Below are positions 32,207 to 42,535 of a DNA stretch of 64,000 nucleotides, piece after piece. The position numbers and the translations under genes were made by a program. The notes under the pieces are model-generated. The model had not been told where the DNA came from. It saw only the letters and a list, made by a program, of their open reading frames with translations, and searched no databases. How positions within the stretch are numbered: the first letter of the stretch is position 1; every line of letters begins with the position of its first letter. Where the stretch lies: NCBI GenBank assembly GCA_902651635.1, contig CACRSC010000081.1, positions 32,357 to 96,356 on the forward strand, given 5' to 3'. The DNA comes from Mastigamoeba balamuthi. Lineage: Eukaryota > Evosea > Mastigamoebida > Mastigamoebidae.

Positions 32207-33803
32207 ATGGCGAGCGGCACAGCCGCCGCACCGGTTCAGCCGGCGCAGATTGTTTCCATTGCCGAGATACACGCACTCGTGCGAGGCACCTTGCTCTGCC
32301 TCCGGGATTACCCCCACAGGAGTCCTTTGCGGGGGACCTCCCGGTCTCTAACCACAGTTTTCCTCCGTGCTGCCGCTGCTGAGACAACAGGTCCTCGACC
32401 TCACGAACCCCGAGAAACGCGAGGCAGCCCTCGTGGAGCTCAGCAAGAAGCGTGAGTCTGTGCAGGACCTCGTGCGCCGACACCACGCCAACTTTGTCAT
32501 CGGCCTAATTCAATCCCGCCCACATTTCAATTCCGGACAATCGCGGGGGGTCCAGGCGCCGATCCTGTGGCACTCGTTCGGAACGATCGCTGCGCTGCTG
32601 CAGGAGATCGTTTCCATCTACCCGCTGCTCGCCCCTCCCAAGCTGAAGAGCGCAGCGTCGAACAGGCGAGCTCTCTCTCCCCGTCGTGCTGGGAGTTACT
32701 GTCGACTGACAACACAGCACCCCCGCATCAGGGTGTGCAACGCCCTTGCGCTCCTCCAGTGCGTGGCATCGCACCACGAGACGAGGTCTTTCTTCCTCTC
32801 GGGTACACAACAACCAACACCCTTGACTCAACAGCACCACCGAGACCGGGACCCTTAACATGCAAATTCTTGACGCGGGACAGCGCACATTCCTCTGTTC
32901 CTCTACCCGTTCCTGAACACCGTGAGCAAGACAAGGCCGTTCGAGTACCTGCGCCTGACGAGCCTCGGGGTCATCGGGGCGCTGGTCAAGGCCGACGACA
33001 GCGAGGTCATCTCTTTCCTGCTCAACACGGAGATCATCCCGCTGTGCCTGCGCATCATGGAGACCGGCAGCGAGCTCAGCAAGACCGTCGCCACGTTCAT
33101 CGTCCAGAAGATCCTGCTCGACGAGCATGGGCTCAACAACTACATCTGCGCGACGTTCGAGCGCTTCCAGGCACGCCAGCTCAACTGAACTTTATTTGTG
33201 ATTTCGTGACTCATCGCAGGCATTTACTCGCCGGCGAAATCCTGAATATCTGAAACCCTCCTGCGTCAGGCGGTCGTCTCGGTGCTGGGCTCGATGGTCG
33301 TGTGCGCAGAGGAGCCGCCGTCGCCCCGCCTGCTGAAGCACATCATACGGTGCTACCTGAGGCTGACGGACAACCCCCGCGCCCGCGAGGTGCTGCACCG
33401 CATGCTGCCCGACTGCTTCCTCGACGGCTCTGTGCTGCGCTTCCTCAAGGACGACAAGGACCCGCTGACGCGCAAGTGGCTCAACATGCTCTACATGAAC
33501 CTCGGCATCGTCACGACGCAGCCGCAGCCCCCGCAGCCCTCCCTCGCGGGCGCCGTGCCGCCGCAGCTCGTCGGCCAGGCCGGGCTGCTCTCGATGCAGC
33601 AGATGCACGGCGTGGGCGTGGGGATGCAGGGCGTCGGCATGCAGGGCGTGGGGATGCAGGGTGTCGGCATGCAGGGCGTGGGAATGCAGGGCGTCGGCAT
33701 GCAGGGAGTCGGCATGCAGGGCGTGGGCATGCAGATGCAGGCGTCGCAGTACATCCCCATGCAGATGCAGGGGCCCATGAGCCCTCCGCGAGGCGTGCGC
33801 TAG
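32207..33803 (+). CDS. CNOT9: CCR4-NOT complex subunit CNOT9 (Rcd1/Caf40)
   Basis: Armadillo-repeat subunit of the CCR4-NOT deadenylase complex, which binds partners and controls mRNA decay. Six exons: 32207-32278, 32391-32471, 32556-32665, 32732-32802, 32884-33170, 33270-33803; 384 residues. Family blocks are [85 protein letters not shown] and [16 protein letters not shown]. Introns 3 (gcgagc) and 5 (gcacgc) both start with GC; splicing there is needed to restore SNRVCNAL and [11 protein letters not shown]. After the conserved core there is a Gln/Pro-rich tail ending in about nine VGMQG pentapeptide repeats (33602-33730), which is unusual for this protein. Confidence 0.93.
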
Positions 33804-33973
33804 GCGGGCCCTCCCCGAGGGGGGTCTTCCCCCCTCGGCCGGCCGTCGGTTTTGACGCCCGTTTGTGGTGACATCAGTTGCTTTTGCTCGAATCTTACTG
33901 TTCTCGAGTTGTCTCACACCGGACCCTTGACTCTTCCTCTGTGCCCGGGGGTGGGGGGATGGGAGTAGCTGGC

Positions 33974-34318
33974 TCAGTTCTTGCGGACCCTGGCTTCCCA
34001 GTCGTCCTGCGCCTCGTGGGCCTTGGTGCGCTTCACTCTGGCCTCCCAGTCGTCCTCCGTGTGGGCGCCGTCGCTCGCCTCGGCGCCTGCACCGCGGACA
34101 CGGGCCTCCCAGTCGTCCTGCGCCTGCGCCGCGCCGTGGCCGGGCACCGCGGTGCGCACGCGGGCCTCCCAGTCGTCCAGGGCCTGCGGGTTGTCCTGGG
34201 GAGGCGCACGGCGGCCGCGGGCCTCCCAGTCGTCCGCGAGCTTGTTGTCGGCGAGCACCAACGACGACACAACGACGCACGCAACGAGCGCTGCAATAAC
34301 CGCCGGCTTCACGAGCAT
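33974..34318 (-). CDS. Small secreted protein with five DDWEAR repeats
   Basis: Single-exon gene of 114 residues starting at ATG 34316-34318. It opens with a signal peptide (MLVKPAVIAALVACVVVSSL) and is otherwise five spaced copies of DDWEAR: LADDWEARGRR, ALDDWEARVRT, AQDDWEARVRG, TEDDWEARVKR, AQDDWEARVRK, with the stop soon after the last. Linkers are 10-15 residues, vary in sequence, and each repeat is followed by basic residues. I do not recognise the family. The layout resembles a precursor of repeated secreted peptides or a repeat-built secreted binding protein; neither is shown. It lies tail-to-tail with CNOT9. Confidence 0.65.
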   Translation of the reverse strand: MLVKPAVIAALVACVVVSSLVLADNKLADDWEARGRRAPPQDNPQALDDWEARVRTAVPGHGAAQAQDDWEARVRGAGAEASDGAHTEDDWEARVKRTKAHEAQDDWEARVRKN

Positions 34319-34457
34319 TTGTGCCTGGATGGGCGGAGTTAAGGTCTGGGACCTGACCTGGCCAGATCTCCCGTTTTGTGGCCGCCTGTTACTCGAACGC
34401 AGGCGGTTACGAATGCACAGGCCGGAAATAGCTGCGGCAGTCGGGCAAGTCAGTTGT

Positions 34458-35027
34458 TCACCAGCCAATCAAGTTGCTGGGGTGGTTGTGGGCCGACGGG
34501 CTCGGCCCCGGCGGCCCGAGGCTGCCGTCGATCTCGGGCTTCTCGGGCGTGCCCCTGATGGCCCACCAGTAGCCCTTCGTAGGCGACGTTACGTCCTCGA
34601 ACGGGGCCACGTCCCACGTCCCGCCCGCGCGCACGCCGAACACCGCGTACGTGAACGTCGCGAGGCCTGTGACCACGACCCCCCACCCGCGTTGAGTCTC
34701 CTGTGAGAGACTGAGACACCCCGCCCTCCGAGGAGAGAGAGGACTGGGGGAAGAGGGAGCAGAGGGTCAGACCCTGGTCGAAGGTCTTCTGCTTGACGGT
34801 GTAGTTCGAGTACGGCGCCACGTTGGCCCACGCCGCGCGGTCCGGCACGCGGAAGACGGCCGCCGTCGTGTAGAGAATCAGGACGGGTATGGTCGCGTTC
34901 AACTGATTCGCGACGCTGTTGTGGTTTTTTTTTTGCCCGCGGGGTGTGAAAAACGCGCGAGAACCGTGGAGGGACGGGCGCACGTCCCACTGTAGACGTC
35001 GCGGGGGGCGGCGATCATCACGCCCAT
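34458..35027 (-). CDS. Unrecognised small protein with two possible membrane helices
   Basis: Three segments on the minus strand look coding. A first exon may start at ATG 35025-35027 (MGVMIAAPRDV). A middle exon encodes NATIPVLILYTTAAVFRVP and VPDRAAWANVAPYSNYTVKQ. A last exon ends at 34458 and encodes GWGVVVTGLATFTYAVFGV followed by GYWWAIRGTPEKPEIDG and a Pro/Ser-rich end. Both hydrophobic stretches could span a membrane. I could not find a GT-AG junction that keeps frame between the middle and last exons, so the model is provisional. No family is recognised. It is head-to-head with SPB1, about 210 bases away. Confidence 0.4.
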
Positions 35028-35239
35028 GGCTGCGAGCTCTCAGATACCGGGGTGTGACGAATCCGCGAGGCGGGAGGGGCTTGCGGGGGGGGTTGTGTCC
35101 CGCGGAATCGGAGATATTTTCTGCACCCCTGATAGGAGATGATGTCACGACGTGAGGTCATCTCCCCTTTTGCGATATCCTCCCCCGCGCGCAGGACCCC
35201 CGCTCGCTTTCGCATCCCCGCCGAGCACATCCTCCGCAA

Positions 35240-38200
35240 ATGCCCATGAAGGGGAAGAAGGGCAAGAAGGCGAATGAGCGCCTTGACAAGTGCGTCCCCG
35301 CGAACCCGGAGAGGGCGAGGACCGAGACCCGTCCTGTCCTCTCCCCCTGCGCCCCCACAGCACACACGCACGGAGATACTGACGTGGCGCTGGCGCCGTG
35401 GCGTCGCTGCTGCGCAGGTACTACTACCTCGCCAAGGAGCAGGGGTACAGGGCCCGCTCGGCGTTCAAGCTCATGCAGCTCAACAAGAAGTTCGACTTCC
35501 TGGGCCGTGCCCGCGCCCTGATCGACCTCTGCGCCGCCCCCGGTGGCTGGTACGCAGCGCAGGCCCCCAACCCCCCTCTTCCCCCATCCCTCCCTCTGTC
35601 TCCCACAGTGTATTCGCTGCCATTTCTGGGGGGGCTTCCCTGTGGGGGAATGTGCGGGACGGGGGAGACTCAAGCGGTGCGGCAGGCTGCAGGTGGCACA
35701 GAAGCACATGCCAGTGTCGAGCGTCATCATCGGCGTCGACCTCGTGCCCATCAAGCCCATCCCCAACGTCGTGACCATGACCGAGGACATCACGACGCAG
35801 CAGTGCCGCGCTGCCATCAAGAAGTCCCTGAAGAACTGGAAGGCCGACGTGTAAGATACCCCGGATATCCAACCCTGCGTGACGTCACCACTCGTAATTA
35901 ACGCCCTCTGTGTTGCTGCTCGTGAAAACCCAGCGTGCTGCACGACGGGTCCCCCAACGTCGGCCAGTCGTGGGCGCAGGATGCGTACACGCAGGCCGAG
36001 CTGGTGCTGGCCGCCCTGAAGCTCGCCACGGAGTTCCTGACGCCCAACGGGTGGTTCATCACCAAGGTCTTCCGCAGCAAGGACTACAACTCACTCATGC
36101 GCGTCATGTCGGCCCTCTTCCGCCGTGTCAGCGCCACCAAGCCCGCCGCCTCCCGGTACCCCCTCATTCACTTCCCCCTCCATTTCCCAGAATTTCGTTT
36201 GCCTGCGTTGCGTCACGCAGAGGAAACCATATCGGAGATCGATCTGGAGAAATCCAGTTCCAGATCTAGATCTGTCAGATATCTGGCTGTTGTGGTGTTG
36301 GCCAGTGAAGACCAGCAATGAGCCCGGGTCTTCTTCTTCTTCCTTCCCGTTGCCGGCAGGGCCCATGGCGCCACAACTCACAGCTGGCGGGGGGCAGTAA
36401 CGCGTCTGCGGAGATCTTCGTGGTGTGCGAGGGCTACAAGGCGCCGCGGGTGGTGGACCCGAAGCTGGTGGACCCCAAGCAGGTCTTTGTCGACGAGACG
36501 GCCGAGGCGCAGACGGCGCAGACGGGGGCGCCGCTGCAGAAGGTCTCGTCCAAGCGGCACCGCACGGGCTACGACGACGACCTGAACCAGCTGCTCGAGC
36601 GCAAGGTCAGCGTCGGCGACTTTATCGACGCGGCCGACCCCCTGCGCGTGCTGACGACGGCGACGTCGCTCGTCTTTGACGAGAGCGACGCGTCCAAGGC
36701 CGCTGCGGCGCACCCGCACACGACGCCCGGCGTCCGCGAGGCGTTTGGGGACATCCGCCTGCTGGGCAAGACCGACTTCAAGCGCATCCTGCGCTGGCGG
36801 CTGGCCGTCAAGAAGGCCATCGCCAAGAGCGAGGCCGCCGAGGAGCCCCGCGAGCCGCGCAAGCCGCTGACGGCGGAGGAGAAGGAGGCCAAGGCCCTGC
36901 GCGAGATGGACGAGCGCGTGGCGGAGCTCGAGCGCGCGGAGAAGCGGCGGGCCAAGAAGCAGGCCGAGCGCGAGAAGCGGATGCAGGGGCACGCCGAGAG
37001 CCAGGTGGGCGAGTCGGCCGAGATGGCGGGCGACTCGCAGCGCGAGCTGTTCGCGCTGACGTCGATACCGTCGTCGGGGCCGCTGGCGGACACGGACGCG
37101 AGCCCCGACGTGGTGCTGACGGACGAGGAGTACGAGGCGCGGCAGGAGGAGCGCAAGCGCGAGCTGGCGGAGAAGCGCAACAAGGGCAAGAAGCGCATCG
37201 CCGACGACAAGGCGGTGCTGGTGAGCGCAGAGAACAAGACGGAGCTGCTCGACGAGCAGCTGGACGAGATGTACGAGGCGTACAAGAGCTCGCGCGTGAC
37301 GGGCAAGCGCGTGCAGGTGCGCATGGGCGAGCTGGGCAAGAAGAGCGTCGTCGTGCCCATGTCGCGCGCGCGCCGCGACAACTTCCTCGTCGACGACCGC
37401 ATCCACAAGGGCGAGGCGCTCGAGGACTTCACGCCCGACCTGACGAGCGACCCGCTCGACTTCCAGGACGCGCCCGTCGACAACAAGCTCGTCGTCAGCC
37501 TCGACGACGAGGACGCCGTGCCCGCCAGCTCGTCGCGCAGGGCCGACGAGTGGTTCAGCAGCGGCGCCTTTGACGACGTCGACATGGACGAGGTCGCCAT
37601 CGACGACGCCGTCGACGAGGACGGCGGCGACGCCGACGCGGGCGAGCAGGCCGACTCGGAGGACTCGGACGCCGAGGGCGCCAAGAGCGAGCCCCCCAAG
37701 AAGCGCCAGCGTAACGCGGTCAAGGCCGCAGCGGAGAAGAAGAAGGAGAGCGCGGCGGCGGCGGCGGCGCCCGAGTTTGCGGGGACGACGCAGCTGGCGA
37801 TACCGAGGACGCCGCGCGGGTACAAGGTCAAGGGCGACAACTTCGAGGTGGTGCCGGCGATCGACCCCGGGGACTACGAGATGATGTCGGAGAGCGACGG
37901 CGACGCGGAGGCGGCGTACGACGCGCAGGAGCTGGAGGACTCGTGCGCAGAGGTGAGCAGCGACAGCGAGGTCGACGACGAGACGTTCGGGCCACACATG
38001 GGCAAGGAGAGGCTGGCGACGATGCTGGCGCTGGGGCAGAAGATCGCGCTGAGCAAGCGGGCGCGGGCGAGGCTCGAGGACGACGCGTACAACAGGTACG
38101 CGTTCGCCGACGAGGACCTGCCCGAGTGGTTCTCGACGGACGAGAAGAAGAACAACAAGCCGCAGGCGCCCATCACGAGGGAGCAGATCGACGCGATGAA

Positions 38201-38664
38201 GGAGCGCCTGCTGGCCATCAACGCGCGCCCGATGAAGAAGGTCGCCGAGGCCGAGGGGCGCAAGAGGAAGCGCGCCATGGCCAAGCTGCAGAAGATGAAG
38301 GCCAAGCAGATGCAGATCGAGGCCAGCTCCGAGATGAACGCCCAGGAGAAGGCCCGCGCCATCAGCAGGATGTACAAGCGCGCCCAGAACAAGAAGAAGG
38401 GCACCGTCCTTGTCTGGGGCAAGACCAAGCAGAAGATCGGTGGCGCCAAGTCTGGCCGCACCAAGCTCGTCGACTCGAGAATGAAGAGTGCGCGCACCCC
38501 CCTTCCCTCTCTGACCTCGGCTTGGACGCTGCTCACACCGGGGGGCCCCGCACAACGCAGAGGACAGCCGCGGGAAGCAGAGGGCCACGGAGAAGCTGGT
38601 CAAGTCGGCCAAGTCAAGGAAGGCGGGCATACAGCGCACCCGCCAGAAGAAAAAGCAGAACTAG
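35240..38664 (+). CDS. SPB1: SPB1/FTSJ3-type rRNA methyltransferase and ribosome biogenesis factor
   Basis: Nucleolar methyltransferase of the 60S assembly pathway; family members methylate the 2'-O position of 25S/28S rRNA. Six exons begin at 35240 ([17 protein letters not shown]) and end at TAG 38662-38664. The FtsJ domain has the K-D-K-E layout: [15 protein letters not shown], the SAM-binding [11 protein letters not shown] (split by an intron after TG), [32 protein letters not shown] with the catalytic Asp, and [13 protein letters not shown]. The large exon from about 36399 holds a long charged, partly coiled region with acidic tracts, then the SPB1 C-terminal domain ([33 protein letters not shown]). 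The last exon is Lys-rich (RTRQKKKQN). Confidence 0.93.
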
Positions 38665-38826
38665 AGGACGAGCTCCCGCTCCCTCCCCTCGTTCTTTACC
38701 CACAATACATTTTATCTCGGATGCACGCCCCGTCGCGGTGGTCAAAACAAGCTTGCTCTGTTGTAGCCTTCTTGCTTGTGTGTCGTTGCGTGCGTTGGGG
38801 ATGAATGAAGGGGGGAAGAGGCGAGA

Positions 38827-40347
38827 TCAATTCGCGGGTGAACGTGGCTCGGTGGGGGTGACTACTTCCGGAGTGGCCGCTCCTTTGAGCTTGTCGACGC
38901 CCAGGCACTTGATGTGCGCGTAGGTGCCGTTCTCCTTGTTCTCCACAGCGTCCCTGCGTGTTGCACACTGCGGTCAGCCGAGCTTAAATGTGGATGTGTT
39001 GGTTATCAAAAAAGCGGGAGTTGTGATCGATTCAGTAGACCGTCGGTGAGAACTGTTAGATCCACACCATTGTTCAGGATGGTTAGTATGAGTCTTCTCA
39101 TCACTTCGATCACACCAACCGGTGTTTGTGCAAGCCAACCTGAACATCCACTCGTCGTTGTTGTCAAGGTAGTGCTCGAACCGTTCTCCGCATATTGAGC
39201 AGAGGGCACGACTCTCGTCCGCCTTGACAGACTGGACCTCGGATAGAACAGCGTTGGGCTTGTCATCCATTTCCTTCAGTGCCTTCAGTGTGTCCACTGT
39301 AAATGGGAAAAAAGCTGGTCAGACTTCACTTATGGGAGAAAAAGGGTGTTTGGCGGTAAAAAAGAAGAAAAAAGGTCGACAGCGATCGCTGCGCCCCCGC
39401 GGTTGCCCGCGGGTGGGCGCCACCAACGAATGTTATGCTGTGGCCTCTCCCGCCGACAGAGGGGAGCAGAGTGCTGATGGGAGTGGTGCTTGTGCTTCTC
39501 GCCCGACAGACAGCAGCGGCCGCGCACGCGGGATAGGCCGCCCCGCCCAAACCACAGCGCGCCGAGCCCTCAACAGCGCAGCCCCTGCGGACCGCCTCCT
39601 ATCTACGGCACGCGCGAGCAACCAAACAAACCACACGCGCACACACACAAGCGCACTACAGCAGACGGGGGGGGACCGCCACCGTCTCAGCTCGCCTGTC
39701 CCTCGACACGCCTCATTGGCAAACACAGCGGCTGCGAGGACTCACGCGCCGTCCCAGGGCGCCAGCGGAGCAGCGACGGTGGGGAGGAGGAGGAGGAGGA
39801 AGGAGAGCGACCCGCAGCTCTGCGCGCAGCACCGCCAAAAGACCTCCCCGCAGGGCACGGGGAGGGAGAGCATTGACGGCAGCAGCGGCAGCACCCAAGC
39901 GGCTCCACGCGCGGTCGCTCACAGGCACACTGCAGCGGCGACAACGGGGGCGGGCGTGGTGTGGCTGTGGCAGCGTGGCAGCGGCTGTGGCCTGCTGCCT
40001 GCGTGGCGCGTGCGTGGCGTGCGCGTGTGCGGCGTGGCTCCGCTCTCTTTGCGCGGAAGGGGGAGTGTGCGTGTGTGCGTGTGCTGGTCGGAGCACCCTC
40101 TGTGACGGCCTTGGTAGAGCTGACCCAGTCGGCGGCCGTCTGCCACCACGTCCGCGAGCGCGACCTCTGCGCCGCCGCCCCCGCGGCCGCCGCGGCCGCC
40201 GCCCTCTGCGCCATCGTCGCGGGTATCAGGCGCCGCGCGTGCAGCTCCCCGTGTGCCGCCTGCTCCTCCTTCGTCTGCATGCGCATCCCGCACTGCCCGC
40301 ACTGCGTCCCCGCGTACAGCCTCCTCACCCAGCCTCCGCCCCCGCGC

Positions 40348-40383
<36 letters not shown>

Positions 40384-40551
40384 CCTGCGCCTGCCCCACA
40401 GCCGTCGCCGCCACCGCAGGCGCCGGGGCAGGGACGGGCACAGGCACCGAGGCGGGCGCTGGCACAGGCGCTGGCGACGCAGCGGTGACCTGCCGGACGG
40501 CGCTGAGCAGCCTCGCCTGCTGCTCCTCCGTCAGCATCGGCGGCGCCACCA

Positions 40552-40589
<38 letters not shown>

Positions 40590-40900
40590 GCCTGCTGCTC
40601 CTTGGCCCACTCGGCCTGCTGCTGCTGCTGCGGCGGCGGCAGCGGAGGCGGCGGGGGCGCCATCATCATCGCGGGGTCCGCGGGGTACATCATGGCGCCC
40701 CCCATGCCGTACTGCGCGTAGAACTGCGCCTGCGGCGGCGGCGGCATCGCGTACATCCCCTGCGGCGGCGGCGGCGGCACCGCGTACGCGTACTGCATCC
40801 CCTGCATGCCCTGCATGCCCTGCATCCCCTGGGGCGGTGGCGGTGGCGGCGCCATCATCATCTGCGGCTGCGGCTGCTGCTGCTGCGGGGAGGCGGAGGC

Positions 40901-40933
<33 letters not shown>

Positions 40934-41866
40934 GGCGTCGCTGGGGGGCGCGAGCGGCGCTGGTCGTAGCGGGCGGGCTGCTGGGGCTGCGGCTGGCCGG
41001 CGCTCAGGTAGCGCGCGCGGAGCTCGACGTCCTCGAGGGTGCGCGGGTCAAAGACGGCGGCGCTGCGCCAGGTGCCCAGCAGGCGCAGCAGCGACCCGCG
41101 CGTCGCAGAGTCGGCGGCGGCCCAGGCGACAGTGAACAGCCGCGCCGCCACGCGGCCGAAGAGCGCGCAGTACTCGCCGCCGAGGTTCTTGAGGATGCTG
41201 TCCATCAGGTACATCGCCGGCAGCTTCTGGTCCGGCGGCGCCTGCAGCGATCGGGATTCCGGGGGGAGGATATCGTGAGATATTCTGTAGAATCCGCAGA
41301 TTCTCTGCGTGCGTCAACGCAGGGATTTCTCGCCGCCATGGCTTTGCAGCCCGCGCGCGCGGCTGCCACGGAGGGGGGGAATGCGAGGGAGGGGCGCGGA
41401 CTAGCGCAACGAGGCACAGCAAGCAGGGCGGGGCGGACACACGCGCTGTGCGACGCGTGCGCACGCGTCACCAAGGGAACACAATTTCCAGGGGAAGAGG
41501 GGAACAAAGCCAAGGCGGGAAGGGGGGGGGGACACAAGTGCGTCAACGCAGGCAATTCTCACTTTGGCCTGACGTGACAGGGCAGTGCACACAGAATGAG
41601 GGCGGGGAGAGGACCCCAAAGAGAATACCCACAGACAGAGAGAGATTGGAGGGGGGAAGGGGGCGGTGTACCTGGTGCACGCGGTTCTCGACGATGCGGA
41701 CGACCGTCTGCGCGGAGCGGCGTGCGGCGGCGGCCTGGGCGATGATCGTGAGGCTCGTGATGATCGGCTTGCTGTTGAAGGTCAGGTCGGCGAGCTCCCG
41801 CTCGAACGACGCGCATATATCGCGCGCCGCCGCCGCCTCCATGTCCGCTGCCGCCGAGGGGTCCAT
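38827..41866 (-). CDS. PCF11: PCF11-like mRNA cleavage and termination factor
   Basis: Binds the RNA polymerase II C-terminal domain and acts in 3'-end cleavage and termination. ATG 41864-41866 opens the CTD-interacting domain (ERELADLTFNSKPIITSLTI, then LMDSILKNLGGEYCALFGRV). A Gln/Pro-rich centre follows (GMQGMQ, APPPPP, poly-Gln). Then comes the first zinc finger region (LYAGTQCGQCGMRM, RTWWQTAADWVSS), a long intron (40096-39297), and the second finger CSICGERF with CLGV after the junction 39140/38953. Stop at 38827-38829. The frame changes twice, at the CAG repeats near 40880-40930 and 40350-40380, without a usable intron, which suggests repeat-length errors. The 800-base intron is the longest uninterrupted one here and may hide an exon. 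Confidence 0.82.
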
Positions 41867-42535
41867 TCCGAGGGCTGTCGGCTGTGTACTGTGGTACAAG
41901 ATTTTCTCCGTTTGCTTTTTTTCACCCCGAGATATTTTTGTGTGGTGGCAGGAAGCGTGGCGGTGGGTCCGGAAAACACAAAAAAAGCTCGCGCTCCTGC
42001 TGGAAGTGGTCTGGGGTTCAACGGAGAGGCGCTCGTGCAGCAAACCCCCCGACGCTGGCCCTTAGTGGTTACCGCCGGGAGCGAAATTAAGGTGTGGCAC
42101 GAGAGATACGGGGATCTGCTGGTCAGATATTTTTCTTCGCGCGGTGTTGGGGGGAGATCTATCTCATAGCGCACCCGCGTGCCGTAACCGTCAACACACT
42201 CCAGACCGCGCACACACTCCCTTCCCCCCCTCCGCCGGCCAGACACACGCGCATCCCCCGCGCCCTTCCCCTCTCCGTGCGCGCCGTGCACACCAGGAGG
42301 GCCAGAGCCACAAACGGAGAGCCCGCACGCCACATCGTCGTCGCCGTCGCCGCCCCCCATCAGCGTAGCCGCCGAGCAGCAGCAGCAGCAGCCGCGCGGC
42401 AGGAGGAAGAGCCTCTACTCGCTCTCGCTAGCGTCGGTCTTCGGAAGGCGCAGGTCGCCCTCGCCAGCCTCGCCGCCGCCGCCGCACCCGGACCAGGACA
42501 CCCACGCGCACGCGCCGCAGCTCACGAGGGAAGCC
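41867..42535. other. Divergent intergenic region between PCF11 and the RasGAP gene
   Basis: About 670 bases. GATATTTT-type sites lie at 41931 and 42125. The 150 bases before the RasGAP ATG are open in the same frame (Pro/Ser- and Gln-rich) but contain no in-frame ATG, so they could be leader or an upstream exon. Confidence 0.45.

Noticed and set aside
36378-38639. A 753-codon minus-strand open frame opposite SPB1
   Set aside because: Composition is Leu/Arg/Ala-rich as expected for the complement of an acidic and lysine-rich coding exon; no motif, no start context, and the plus strand is clearly SPB1.
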